In this document: positions 19,350 through 28,292 of the stretch, in pieces | Numbering within the stretch: the first letter of the stretch is position 1 | Layout: every line of letters begins with the position of its first letter | Source of the DNA: Streptomyces cirratus | GTDB taxonomy: Bacteria; Actinomycetota; Actinomycetes; Streptomycetales; Streptomycetaceae | Reading direction: 5' to 3' | Assembly: GCF_014650775.1 (NCBI RefSeq) | Contig: NZ_BMVP01000019.1 | Location: forward strand, 1-64,000 | DNA length: 64,000 bases | Notes under the pieces: generated by a model | Told to the model about the DNA's origin: nothing | Databases searched by the model: none | The model's input: the letters and a program-made list of their open reading frames with translations, nothing else | Program-made: the position numbers and the translations under genes

Positions 19350-20129
19350 GTGTCCGCTGCGCCCGTGTTGGCGTTGCGAGGGGTCTCGAAGCGGTTCGGC
19401 GCCGTTCAGGCCCTGACCGACGTAGAACTCGAGATCCACTCCGGTGAGGTGGTCGCCCTCGTCGGTGACAACGGCGCCGGCAAGTCCACGCTGGTCAAGA
19501 CGATCGCCGGCGTGCACCCCATCGATGACGGGGTCATCGAGTGGGAGGGACGCCCGGTCTCCATCACCAAGCCCCACGACGCCCAGAACCTGGGCATCGC
19601 GACGGTCTACCAGGACCTCGCGCTGTGCGACAACATCGACGTCGTCGGCAACCTCTTCCTCGGCCGCGAGCTCAAGCGCCGCGGCATCCTCGACGAGGTG
19701 GAGATGGAGCGCCGCGCCCGCGAGCTCCTGACCACCCTGTCCATCCGGATCCCCAGTGTCCGGATCCCGATCGCCTCGCTGTCCGGCGGTCAGCGCCAGA
19801 CCGTGGCGATCGCCCGTTCGATGCTCGGCGAGCCCAAGCTCGTCATCCTCGACGAGCCCACGGCGGCCCTCGGCGTCGAGCAGACCGCCCAGGTCCTCGA
19901 CCTGGTGGAGCGACTGCGCGAGCGCGGCCACGCCGTCATCCTCATCAGCCACAACATGGCCGACGTGAAGGCCGTCGCCGACAAGGTGGCGGTGCTGCGG
20001 CTGGGCCGCAACAACGGCGTCTTCAGCGTCGCCGACACCTCGCAGGAAGAGATCATCTCCGCCATCACCGGGGCCACGGACAACGCCGTGACCCGCCGGG
20101 CGGCCCGCACCGGGGAGGCCCGCAAGTGA
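19350..20129 (+). CDS. xylG: Xylose ABC transporter, ATP-binding protein
   Basis: 259 residues, a single ATPase domain. Walker A GDNGAGKST (~residue 42), signature LSGGQRQTVAIAR, Walker B LVILDEPTAAL, and the switch histidine in LISHNM. Most sugar ATPases of the XylG/RbsA group carry two domains of about 500 residues; this one has a single domain, as in the streptomycete xyl operon and FrcA-type transporters. The GTG at 19350 is chosen because AAGGAG (19335-19340) lies nine bases upstream; the ATG at 19341 is too close to it. Overlaps xylH by four bases. Confidence 0.9.
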   Translation: MSAAPVLALRGVSKRFGAVQALTDVELEIHSGEVVALVGDNGAGKSTLVKTIAGVHPIDDGVIEWEGRPVSITKPHDAQNLGIATVYQDLALCDNIDVVGNLFLGRELKRRGILDEVEMERRARELLTTLSIRIPSVRIPIASLSGGQRQTVAIARSMLGEPKLVILDEPTAALGVEQTAQVLDLVERLRERGHAVILISHNMADVKAVADKVAVLRLGRNNGVFSVADTSQEEIISAITGATDNAVTRRAARTGEARK

Positions 20130-21445
20130 GCACCCAGAACCCTGCCGCCGATCCGCTGGGCAAGGGCCCCGCGGACCGGACGGAGCACGTCGACCCGGTC
20201 AACCCGGCCGCCGCATCGGACGCCATCCCGGCCGTCGACCCCCGCCTGCTCGTCCGCGAGCAGGGCCTCTCCGGCTACCTCAGCGAGTTCGGCCGCAAGA
20301 TGAAGGCCGGTGACCTGGGCTCCATCCCGGTCGTCCTCGGCCTGATCATCATCTGGGGCATCTTCCAGGGGCTGAACGCGAACTTCCTCTCCCCGGAGAA
20401 CCTCACCAACATCGCCATCACGATGGTCGCCACCGGCATGATGGCCGTCGGCATCATCTTCGTGCTGCTGCTCGGCGAGATCGACCTCTCGGTCGGTTCG
20501 GTCAGCGGCGTCTCGGGTGCGATCGTCGCCGTCCTCGCCGTCACCCACGGCGTGAACGAATGGCTCGCGATCCTCGCCGCCGTCGCGGGCGGTGCGCTGA
20601 TCGGCGCCCTCCACGGCTTCTTCTTCGCCCGGATCGGCGCCCCGGCCTTCGCCGTCACCCTGTCCGGCCTGCTGTTCTGGTCCGGCGCGATGCTGCAGAT
20701 CCTCGGCAGCAACGGCACCATCAACCTCGACTCCGAGGGCGTCGTCGGGAAGCTGACGACGTACTTCTTCTCCGACGTGGCCGCCGGCTACGGACTCGCG
20801 GCGGTCGCGGTGGCGGCGTACTTCCTCGCCACCTTCTTCGACAACCGCCGCCGCCAGGCCGCGGGCGTCCCCTCCCGGCCGCTCGGCGAGATCGTGCTGC
20901 GCACCTGCGTGCTCGCGGTGTTCACCTTCGGTCCGGCCGTGGTGTTCAACCAGTACAAGGGCCTGCCCCTCGCCGTGGTGCTGTTCCTGGTCGTCCTCGT
21001 CGGCACGGACTTCGTGCTGCGCCGCACGACCTTCGGGCGCAACGTCTTCGCGCTCGGCGGCAGCGTCGAGGCCTCCCGCCGCGCGGGCATCAACGTCACC
21101 GGCATCCGCATCGCGGTCTTCGCCATCGCGGGCACCTTCGCCGCCGTCGGCGGGCTCTTCTGGGCCTCCAAGATCGCGGCCGCCAACCAGAGCGCCGGCG
21201 CCGGCGACCTGCTGATGAACGTGATCGCGGCGGCCGTCATCGGCGGCACCAGCCTCTTCGGCGGCCGCGGCCGGACCTGGAACGCCCTCCTCGGCGTCAT
21301 GGTCATCACCTCGATCCAGTACGGTCTGGCGCTGGAAGGCATCGCGACGCCGATCCAGTACATGATCACCGGTGCGGTCCTGCTGGCCACCGTGGTCATC
21401 GACTCGGTCACCCGCAAGACCCAGAAGACGGCGGGACGCGCCTGA
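20126..21445 (+). CDS. xylH: Xylose ABC transporter, permease
   Basis: 439 residues. A soluble N-terminal segment of about 60 residues precedes ten or so membrane segments of the RbsC/XylH family. Typical motifs include GEIDLSVGSVSGVSGAI and the C-terminal GGTSLFGGRGRTWNALLGV. The GTG at 20126 overlaps the xylG stop (GTGA), giving translational coupling. Followed by a terminator hairpin at 21489-21521. Confidence 0.92.
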   Translation: MSTQNPAADPLGKGPADRTEHVDPVNPAAASDAIPAVDPRLLVREQGLSGYLSEFGRKMKAGDLGSIPVVLGLIIIWGIFQGLNANFLSPENLTNIAITMVATGMMAVGIIFVLLLGEIDLSVGSVSGVSGAIVAVLAVTHGVNEWLAILAAVAGGALIGALHGFFFARIGAPAFAVTLSGLLFWSGAMLQILGSNGTINLDSEGVVGKLTTYFFSDVAAGYGLAAVAVAAYFLATFFDNRRRQAAGVPSRPLGEIVLRTCVLAVFTFGPAVVFNQYKGLPLAVVLFLVVLVGTDFVLRRTTFGRNVFALGGSVEASRRAGINVTGIRIAVFAIAGTFAAVGGLFWASKIAAANQSAGAGDLLMNVIAAAVIGGTSLFGGRGRTWNALLGVMVITSIQYGLALEGIATPIQYMITGAVLLATVVIDSVTRKTQKTAGRA

Positions 21446-21488
21446 CGGCGGTGCCGCAGGGTGTGACCCGGCGGTAAGAACCGTCACA

Positions 21489-21521
21489 GTGCCCGGTGCC
21501 ACTTCGCGTGGTGCCGGGCAC
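21489..21521 (+). terminator. Terminator of the xyl operon
   Basis: 14-bp stem GTGCCCGGTGCCAC (21489-21502) / GTGGTGCCGGGCAC (21508-21521) with two G-T wobbles and loop TTCGC, 43 bases after xylH. There is no T-run. Confidence 0.65.
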
Positions 21522-21523
21522 AC

Positions 21524-21543
21524 GTGCGTACATATGTGCGCAC
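21524..21543. promoter_or_regulatory. 20-bp near-perfect palindrome upstream of dxs
   Basis: GTGCGTACATATGTGCGCAC is symmetric except for one base pair, immediately after the xyl terminator and about 155 bp before dxs. It looks like an operator for an unidentified dimeric regulator; I cannot assign it. Confidence 0.4.
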
Positions 21544-21658
21544 GCCTGTGCGGGTATGCGCCCGTTTGGGATGTGTGATTTCCCGGGGGTGTGTACAGGT
21601 ATGACAAAGGCGTGGCCGTCCCGGTACCGCCCGATGATGCTCGTCGCGAGCGGAACAT

Positions 21659-21664
21659 TAGACT
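21659..21664 (+). promoter_or_regulatory. Possible -10 box of dxs
   Basis: TAGACT fits the TANNNT pattern and would give a leader of about 28 bases carrying the AAGGAGG ribosome site. No convincing -35 box is visible. Confidence 0.35.
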
Positions 21665-21698
21665 CGACAGACCAGCAAGCAACTGCAAGGAGGCACGG

Positions 21699-23615
21699 GT
21701 GCTGCTGCCCCGCATCAAGGGACCGCGCGATCTGGACCGGCTCAGCCAGGAGGAGCTCTCCCAGCTCGCCGACGAGATCAGGTCCTTCCTCGTCGACGCC
21801 GTCTCCAAGACCGGCGGGCACCTCGGCCCCAACCTCGGCGTGGTCGAACTGACGATCGCCTTGCACCGGGTCTTCGACTCGCCGAAGGACAAGGTCCTCT
21901 TCGACACCGGCCACCAGGCCTACGTCCACAAGCTGCTCACGGGCCGCCAGGACTTCGGCGGCCTGCGCACCAAGGGCGGCCTGTCCGGCTACCCCTCGCG
22001 CGCCGAGTCCGAGCACGACGTGATCGAGAACTCCCACGCCTCCACGGTGCTGGGCTGGGCCGACGGCCTCGCCAAGGCCAACGAGGTGCTCCGGCGCCAG
22101 GACCACCACGTCGCCGCCGTCATCGGCGACGGCGCGCTGACCGGCGGCATGGCCTGGGAGGCGCTGAACAACATCGCCGCAGCCAAGGACCGCCCCCTCG
22201 TCATCGTCGTCAACGACAACGAGCGCTCCTACGGACCCACCATCGGCGGCCTCGCCAACCACCTGGCCACCCTGCGCACCACCGACGGCTACGAGCGCTT
22301 CCTGGCCCGCGGCAAGGAGCTCCTGGAGCGCACCCCGGTCGTCGGCAAGCCCCTCTTCGAGACCCTGCACGGGGCCAAGAAGGGCCTCAAGGACTTCATC
22401 GCCCCGCAGGGCATGTTCGAGGACCTGGGCCTCAAGTACATCGGCCCCATCGACGGCCACGACATCGAGGCCCTGGAATCGGCACTCCAGCGCGCCAAGC
22501 GGTTCAGCGGCCCGGTCATCGTGCACTGCCTCACCCAGAAGGGCCGCGGCTACACCCCGGCGCTGGAACACGAGGCGGACCGCTTCCACGCGGTCGGCGT
22601 GATCCACCCGGACACCGGCCTGCCCGTGAAGACCGCCGCCGCCAGCTGGACCTCCGTCTTCGCCGACGAGATGGTCAAGCTCGGCCACGAGCGCGAAGAC
22701 ATCGTCGGCATCACCGCCGCCATGCTCCACCCGGTCGGCCTCAACAAGTTCGCCGAGGCCTTCCCGGACCGCATCTTCGACGTCGGCATCGCCGAGCAGC
22801 ACGCCGCGACCTCCGCGGCCGGCCTCGCCACCGGCGGGGTCCACCCCGTCTTCGCGGTGTACGCCACGTTCCTCAACCGCGCCTTCGACCAGGTCCTGAT
22901 GGACGTGGCCCTGCACAAGTGCGGCGTCACCTTCGTCCTGGACCGCGCGGGCGTCACCGGTGACGACGGCGCCTCCCACAACGGCATGTGGGACATGTCC
23001 ATCCTCCAGGTCGTCCCGGGCCTGCGCCTCGCGGCCCCGCGCGACGCCGAGCAGCTGCGCGCCCAGCTCCGCGAGGCCGTCGACGTCAAGGACGCGCCGA
23101 CCGTGGTGCGCTACTCCAAGGGCGTCGTCGGCCCGGCCGTCCCGGCCGTCGGCCGGATCGGCGGCATGGACGTGCTGCGCACCCCCGCGCCGGAAGTCAC
23201 CCGGCCGGACGTACTCCTCGTATCGGTGGGCGCGCTCGCCCCGATGTGCCTGGAGATCGCAGCCCTGCTCGACAAGCAGGGCATCTCCACCACCGTGGTC
23301 GACCCCCGCTGGGTCAAGCCCGTGGACGAGGCGCTGGCCCCGCTCGCCGAGCAGCACCGCGTCGTCGTCACCGTCGAGGACAACGGCCGTACCGGCGGTG
23401 TGGGCGCCGCCGTCTCGCAGGCCCTGCGCGACGCGGGTGTCGACGTACCGCTGCGCGACTTCGGCATCCCGCAGCGCTTCCTCGACCACGCGCTGCGCAA
23501 GGAGATCCTGGCCGAGATCGGGCTCACCGCGCCCGACATCGCCCGGCAGGTCACGGGCCTGGTGGCCAAGTTGGACGGCCGCTACGACAGCGAGCCGGCC
23601 GCCACCGTCGACTGA
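21699..23615 (+). CDS. dxs: 1-deoxy-D-xylulose-5-phosphate synthase
   Basis: 638 residues. DXS condenses pyruvate with glyceraldehyde-3-phosphate in a thiamine-diphosphate-dependent reaction, the entry to the MEP isoprenoid pathway. Visible motifs: FDTGHQAYVHKLLTGR (substrate and TPP histidine), the TPP/Mg motif GDGALTGGMAWEALNN, and the transketolase-type DRAGVTGDDGASHNG with IAEQHA (general-base glutamate). The GTG at 21699 has an ideal ribosome site AAGGAGG (21687-21693) five bases upstream. Monocistronic between the xyl terminator and its own hairpin at 23643-23687. Confidence 0.97.
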   Translation: MLLPRIKGPRDLDRLSQEELSQLADEIRSFLVDAVSKTGGHLGPNLGVVELTIALHRVFDSPKDKVLFDTGHQAYVHKLLTGRQDFGGLRTKGGLSGYPSRAESEHDVIENSHASTVLGWADGLAKANEVLRRQDHHVAAVIGDGALTGGMAWEALNNIAAAKDRPLVIVVNDNERSYGPTIGGLANHLATLRTTDGYERFLARGKELLERTPVVGKPLFETLHGAKKGLKDFIAPQGMFEDLGLKYIGPIDGHDIEALESALQRAKRFSGPVIVHCLTQKGRGYTPALEHEADRFHAVGVIHPDTGLPVKTAAASWTSVFADEMVKLGHEREDIVGITAAMLHPVGLNKFAEAFPDRIFDVGIAEQHAATSAAGLATGGVHPVFAVYATFLNRAFDQVLMDVALHKCGVTFVLDRAGVTGDDGASHNGMWDMSILQVVPGLRLAAPRDAEQLRAQLREAVDVKDAPTVVRYSKGVVGPAVPAVGRIGGMDVLRTPAPEVTRPDVLLVSVGALAPMCLEIAALLDKQGISTTVVDPRWVKPVDEALAPLAEQHRVVVTVEDNGRTGGVGAAVSQALRDAGVDVPLRDFGIPQRFLDHALRKEILAEIGLTAPDIARQVTGLVAKLDGRYDSEPAATVD

Positions 23616-23642
23616 CGGAGCGGCCGCGCGCGGTTGCGGGTG

Positions 23643-23687
23643 ACGGGCCGGGAGATCACCCTTGAAGGGGTGGGCCTCCCGGCCCGT
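23643..23687 (+). terminator. Terminator of dxs
   Basis: 12-bp perfect outer stem ACGGGCCGGGAG (23643-23654) / CTCCCGGCCCGT (23676-23687), with a second inner stem CACCC/GGGTG near the loop. Lies 27 bases after the dxs stop. Confidence 0.75.
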
Positions 23688-23722
23688 TCTCGTGTGCCTC
23701 GTTACCCGCCGGAGGTGCGTCG

Positions 23723-25219
23723 GTGAGCAGGAACCTGAAAAGCCCCTTCCGGACCAAGACGGTGGAGCAGTCCATCCGTGACACGGAAGAGCCGGAACAC
23801 GCGCTCCGCAAGTCGCTCTCCGCCTGGGACCTGACGGTCTTCGGGGTCGGCGTCATCATCGGCACCGGCATCTTCGTCCTCACGGGCATCGCGGCGCGGA
23901 ACAACGCCGGACCCGCCACCGCCCTCGCCTTCGTCGCGGCGGGCATCGTCTGCGCCCTGGCGGCACTGTGCTACGCGGAGTTCGCCTCCACCGTGCCGGT
24001 GGCCGGTTCGGCGTACACCTTCTCCTACGCCTCGATCGGCGAGTTGCCCGCCTGGATCATCGGCTGGGACCTCGTACTGGAGTTCGCCCTCGGCACCGCC
24101 GTCGTGGCGGTCGGCTGGTCCGGGTACGTGCGTCACCTGTTGAGCACGAACCTCGGCTGGGACCTGCCCGCCGCGCTGTCGGGGCCGGACGGGGGAGGCA
24201 CCTTCGACCTGTTGGCCTTCCTGCTGGTCCTGGTACTGACCGCGATCCTCGTCGTGGGGACGAAGCTGTCGGCCCGGATCACCGCGATCGTCGTCGCCAT
24301 CAAGGTGACGGTGGTGCTGCTCGTCATCGTCGCCGGGCTGTTCTTCATCAAGGCGGACAACTACAAGCCGTTCATCCCGCCGGCCCAGGCACAGCCCCCG
24401 GGGAGCGGTTGGAAGGCGCCCCTGGTCCAGCTGATCTTCGGCTACGCCCCCACCAACTTCGGCGTGATGGGCATCTTCACCGCGGCCTCTCTCGTCTTCT
24501 TCGCCTTCATCGGCTTCGACGTCGTGGCGACTGCGGCGGAGGAGACCAAGAACCCCCAGCGGGACATGCCGCGCGGCATCATCGGTTCGCTGATCATCTG
24601 CACGGTGCTCTACGTCGCCGTGACGCTGGTGGTCACCGGCATGGAGAAGTACACGCAGATGTCGGCCACCGCCCCGCTCGCCGAAGCCTTCAAGTCCGTG
24701 AACCAGCCCTTCTTCTCGGGCGCCATCAGCCTCGGGGCCTCCGTCGGCCTGATCACGGTGTGCATGATCCTGCTACTCGGCCAGACCCGTGTGTTCTTCG
24801 CGATGAGCCGTGACGGACTGCTGCCCCGCTTCTTCTCCGTCACCCACCCGCGGTACCGCACGCCCTACCGGGCGACCATCACGCTCGGCGTGATCATCGC
24901 CGTCGTCGCGGGCTTCACGAGCCTGGAGAAGCTCGCCGAACTGGTCAACATCGGTACGCTGTTCGCGTTCGTGGTCGTCGCGCTCGGCGTGATCGTCCTG
25001 CGCCGCACCCGTCCGGACCTGCACCGGTCGTTCCGGACGCCGTGGGTGCCGCTGGTGCCGATCCTGTCGATCGCCGCGTCCGTCTGGCTGATGCTCAACC
25101 TGCCCGCGGAGACCTGGCTGCGGTTCGGCATCTGGATGGTCGTCGGCTTCGTCGTCTACTTCCTGTACAGCCGGCACAACAGCCGCCTCGCCCGCGCCGG
25201 CCAGGACGCGGAGTTCTAG
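23723..25219 (+). CDS. Amino-acid permease (APC superfamily)
   Basis: 498 residues with about 12-13 transmembrane segments. The TM1 motif GVGVIIGTGIFVLTG matches cationic-amino-acid-type (CAT/YhdG) permeases, as do GFDVVATAAEETKNPQRDMP and the C-terminal VRRTRPDLHRSFRTPWVP-type loop (here VLRRTRPDLHRSFRTPW). The GTG start follows GGAGG by eight bases. Ends 32 bases from the convergent LCP gene. Substrate not determinable. Confidence 0.9.
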   Translation: MSRNLKSPFRTKTVEQSIRDTEEPEHALRKSLSAWDLTVFGVGVIIGTGIFVLTGIAARNNAGPATALAFVAAGIVCALAALCYAEFASTVPVAGSAYTFSYASIGELPAWIIGWDLVLEFALGTAVVAVGWSGYVRHLLSTNLGWDLPAALSGPDGGGTFDLLAFLLVLVLTAILVVGTKLSARITAIVVAIKVTVVLLVIVAGLFFIKADNYKPFIPPAQAQPPGSGWKAPLVQLIFGYAPTNFGVMGIFTAASLVFFAFIGFDVVATAAEETKNPQRDMPRGIIGSLIICTVLYVAVTLVVTGMEKYTQMSATAPLAEAFKSVNQPFFSGAISLGASVGLITVCMILLLGQTRVFFAMSRDGLLPRFFSVTHPRYRTPYRATITLGVIIAVVAGFTSLEKLAELVNIGTLFAFVVVALGVIVLRRTRPDLHRSFRTPWVPLVPILSIAASVWLMLNLPAETWLRFGIWMVVGFVVYFLYSRHNSRLARAGQDAEF

Positions 25220-25251
25220 TCGGCACGGGGGCCTGCGGGCGCGGCGCCGGT

Positions 25252-26313
25252 TCAGCCCTTGGCGGGGGAGTCCTTCGCCGCAGCGGGGATCTTCTGGTCC
25301 GCGCGCAGCGCGTCCCACAGCTGGGTGGCCTGCGGCTGGGCGACGATCACCCGGTTCGGGTCGACCTTGTCGTAGGCCACCGGCAGCATGATGGTCTCCA
25401 TCGTGGCCGGGTCGACGCCCTTCATGCTCTGCGCGAAGTCGGCGAGGGAGGTCAGCGAGGCGAGCTGGGAGTCGGTGGTGAGCGACTTGGTGCCGGCGTC
25501 GGCGAGCTTGTAGAGACGCGCCGGGTTGCCGAGGGCGTCCTGGTTCTTCAACTCGGCCAGCATCGCCAGCATGAACTTCTGCTGCAGGCCTATGCGTCCG
25601 AGGTCGCTGCCGTCGCCGTAGCCGTAGCGGGTACGGACGAACTTGAGCGAGTCGGTGCCGTTCAGCCGGTGCGTTCCGGCGTCCAGCTTGAGGCCGCCCT
25701 TGGCTCCGCTCATCGGCTTGTCGAGGGTGACGGTGACCCCGCCGAGGGCGTCGACCAGCTCCTTGAAGCCGGCGAAGTCCACCTCGACGAAGTGGTCCAC
25801 GCGGATCCCGGAGAGCTGTTCGACGGTCTTGACCACGCAGGCCGGACCGGCCACCGAGTAGACGGAGTTGAACATGACCCGGTTCGCGGGCGGCACCGTG
25901 GCGCCGTCCGCGTTCTTGCACTCGGGCCGGCTGATCAGGGTGTCGCGGGGGATGCTGACCGCGGTGGCCTTGGACCGGCCCTCGGGTATGTGGACGAGCA
26001 TCGCGGTGTCGGAGCGGGCTCCGCTGACGTCGCCGTGGTCCAGGTCCGCGTTGGCGCCGGCCCGTGAATCGGAGCCCAGGACCAGGACGTTCTGGGCGTT
26101 CTCGACCACCTTGGGCGGACGGTTGTCGCCGATCGCCCGGTCCAGGTCGACGCTGTCGATGTTGCCGTTGAGGTGGCTGTAGGCCCACCAGCCGGCGCCC
26201 GCGGTGCCCAGGATCAGTACGGCGGCCACGAGCAGGACGATCTTCAACACTCGGCGCTTGCGCGGGCGCGCCCCCCGGTCCGCGGTCCGGCGGGTGGCGG
26301 TGTCTTGGGTCAT
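25252..26313 (-). CDS. LytR-CpsA-Psr (LCP) family wall-polymer ligase
   Basis: 353 residues: short basic cytoplasmic tail, one membrane helix (VLKIVLLVAAVLILGTAGAG, residues ~22-42), then the extracellular LCP domain. Key residues of the pyrophosphate pocket are present: GSDSR (~residue 74), ARSDTAMLVHI and SIPRDTL, and the later RTRYGYGDGSDLGR. LCP enzymes transfer polymers such as teichoic acids or arabinogalactan from lipid carriers onto peptidoglycan. A ribosome site GAGGA lies 10-15 bases upstream. It is divergent from the cell-surface block at 26473-36667, consistent with attaching its product. Which polymer is attached is inference. Confidence 0.92.
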   Translation of the reverse strand: MTQDTATRRTADRGARPRKRRVLKIVLLVAAVLILGTAGAGWWAYSHLNGNIDSVDLDRAIGDNRPPKVVENAQNVLVLGSDSRAGANADLDHGDVSGARSDTAMLVHIPEGRSKATAVSIPRDTLISRPECKNADGATVPPANRVMFNSVYSVAGPACVVKTVEQLSGIRVDHFVEVDFAGFKELVDALGGVTVTLDKPMSGAKGGLKLDAGTHRLNGTDSLKFVRTRYGYGDGSDLGRIGLQQKFMLAMLAELKNQDALGNPARLYKLADAGTKSLTTDSQLASLTSLADFAQSMKGVDPATMETIMLPVAYDKVDPNRVIVAQPQATQLWDALRADQKIPAAAKDSPAKG

Positions 26314-26472
26314 ACTGCTCGAATCCTCGGGGGGCCTGGGCCGGACGTCCGGATGCCGCTGCACTATAAGCAGATTTCTGAGTCGAACGGGAGAGCGCTT
26401 ATCGTCCTCCTGGTCGGTCGTGAAGCGGAAATCCCGGAGTCCGCGAGGCGCCAGGTAGGAGGAGAGGAAGCC

Positions 26473-28071
26473 GTGGCCCGAGCAACCAGACGCCGTGCCC
26501 GACGCGGTGAGACGTCCCGCGAACCGCTGCCGGGTACCGACTCGCGGCCGGGTCGCGCGGCGCCGGTGGCGATCGTCGTGGCCGGCCCTGCGGATGCCGT
26601 TCCCTTCATCCGCTCCGAACCGGTCGGCTCCGTGATCGAGGTCGTCTGCCTCGACGGCGGCGGCGACGCCGAGCACCGCGCGTTGGAAGCGGCCGTCACC
26701 CAGGCGCGCAGACGCGGCTGCGTCTTCCCCGGAGAACCGTTCTTCCTCGATGCCGAGGCGGGCAACCTCACCGGCCAGATCCTCGACACCCTCCACGACA
26801 TCGGGCCGCTGCGCGTGCGGACCCTCGATCCGGATCCCGTTCACGACGACATCGACCGGGAACGCAAGCTGCCCATCGTCAACGAGCCGCAGGCGCGCGG
26901 CCAGGTGGCCCGCAGTGCGCTCAGGGCCGCCCGCCGCTACCAGTTGGCCGTCGGCACCCCGGTCTTCGTCGACTGCCGCAGGGCCGGAGCCGAGAACGGC
27001 CTGCCTGCCGAGGCGTGCACCCGCTACCCGCTGCCCACCCGGTGGCTGATGGCCGGGACGGACGGCCGCCTGTCCGCCTACCTGCCCACGGCTGCCGGCG
27101 TGGTCCGCTGGACCGAGGGCGCCACCGAGTCGGAGGGGTGGCGGGGCCCGGAGCTGCTCGAGGGCCCGGAACTGATGCCCGGGCTGACCGTGCTCCGGGG
27201 TCCCGAGGGCTACGCGCACCTGATCGGGCTGAGCCGGACCAAGCGCAAGGAGGGCGGGTTCGCGGTCGAGGTGGTCTGTGCGACCCAGTACCAGACGGGC
27301 CGTCCGGTCGGGCCCTGGACATCGATCGGCAACCCCAATGGCGCGAGCTGGCAGAAGGCCCGCGAAGTCGGCTTTCCGGCGGCCACCTTCGACGCTGCGG
27401 GCTCCCTGCACCTCTTCGTCCGCAATTTCGGGCACAGCGTCAGCGCGCGGAGGCAGTCCCCCAAGGGCGCCCTCAGCGGCTGGGAAACGCTCGGGGGAAT
27501 GCGGACCGCCGACGAACTGGCCGCCTTCCCGGCCGCCGACGGCGGGGTGCACATGGTGGCGAGGGCGCGCGACGCCCGGGCCGCGGTGCACTGGTACCGG
27601 CGGGACGCGGCCTCGGGATGGGCGGAGGACCGCCGGATACCGGTGAGCCCGTACCCGGGGAGCCTCTCCGCGGCCCCCGAGGCCGGTGCGGTCCGCTTCC
27701 GTTACGCCGGCAGCAACGAGGTCTGCGTCTGGTGGCCGGGTGCGCAGGCGCCGATCGGCCTCGGCGGGCCGGACGGGGTCGGTCCGGTCGACGGGGTGAC
27801 GGGCGCCGACATCCAGGGGTGGGGCTGCACGGTCCTCGTGCGCGGCGGCGCCGGGGGAGTGGCGGCCATCGGCGCACACCCGGACGGGCGGCCCGACACG
27901 GGCGTGTGGTGGGCGGAGTCCGGAGAGCCCTCTTTGGTTCCGCCGGCGGCCGCGTTCGACAGCCGGGGCCGTGTGGTGATCACCACAGTCGGAGCTGACG
28001 GGAGACTGCGTGTGGCCCGGCAGCAACTGGGACCTTCCGGCCTGGAGTTCACTCGCTGGGAGGTTCAATAA
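26473..28071 (+). CDS. Conserved protein with predicted C-terminal beta-propeller, function unknown
   Basis: 532 residues, GTG start after the strong ribosome site AGGAGGAGAGG. Residues ~30-170 look like a Rossmann-type alpha/beta domain (VAIVVAGPADAVPFIRSE, GSVIEVVCLDGGGD). Residues ~190-530 carry irregular repeats of about 45-50 residues with Trp, Gly and Asp at recurring places (GPWTSIGNPNG, LHLFVRNFGHSVSAR, VHMVARARDARAAVHWYRRD, VWWAESGEPS), resembling PLL-type lectin propellers. No signal peptide is seen. It starts the block that includes a CDP-alcohol transferase and a teichoic-acid-type polymerase, so a role in that pathway, perhaps glycan recognition, is a guess. Confidence 0.75.
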   Translation: MARATRRRARRGETSREPLPGTDSRPGRAAPVAIVVAGPADAVPFIRSEPVGSVIEVVCLDGGGDAEHRALEAAVTQARRRGCVFPGEPFFLDAEAGNLTGQILDTLHDIGPLRVRTLDPDPVHDDIDRERKLPIVNEPQARGQVARSALRAARRYQLAVGTPVFVDCRRAGAENGLPAEACTRYPLPTRWLMAGTDGRLSAYLPTAAGVVRWTEGATESEGWRGPELLEGPELMPGLTVLRGPEGYAHLIGLSRTKRKEGGFAVEVVCATQYQTGRPVGPWTSIGNPNGASWQKAREVGFPAATFDAAGSLHLFVRNFGHSVSARRQSPKGALSGWETLGGMRTADELAAFPAADGGVHMVARARDARAAVHWYRRDAASGWAEDRRIPVSPYPGSLSAAPEAGAVRFRYAGSNEVCVWWPGAQAPIGLGGPDGVGPVDGVTGADIQGWGCTVLVRGGAGGVAAIGAHPDGRPDTGVWWAESGEPSLVPPAAAFDSRGRVVITTVGADGRLRVARQQLGPSGLEFTRWEVQ

Positions 28072-28135
28072 GGGACGTTCTGGTGGTTCGCACGGGGTGT
28101 GGTGTCAGTAGTTGTCATCTTGCGCTCTGGCTGGT

Positions 28136-28147
28136 GTCACACGTGAC
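28136..28147. promoter_or_regulatory. Inverted repeat in the promoter region of the glycopolymer operon
   Basis: GTCACACGTGAC: perfect 5-bp arms around AC, 145 bp before the CDP-alcohol transferase gene. The surrounding 28072-28292 stretch is locally AT-richer (for example TTATCTAAAACATA) and likely holds the promoter; boxes could not be assigned. Confidence 0.3.
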
Positions 28148-28292
28148 TTGTTATGGTCGTTCAGCGCCCTTTATCTAAAACATAGGTGAACGTTTGGCGT
28201 CACGGTGGCGGCGCCTGCTGTCGCCCGTGCTCGTGGTTCGAGCGTTGGCGTCCCTGTAGGCCAGGTTCGACGCCGTCGACGACTGAGGGGTT

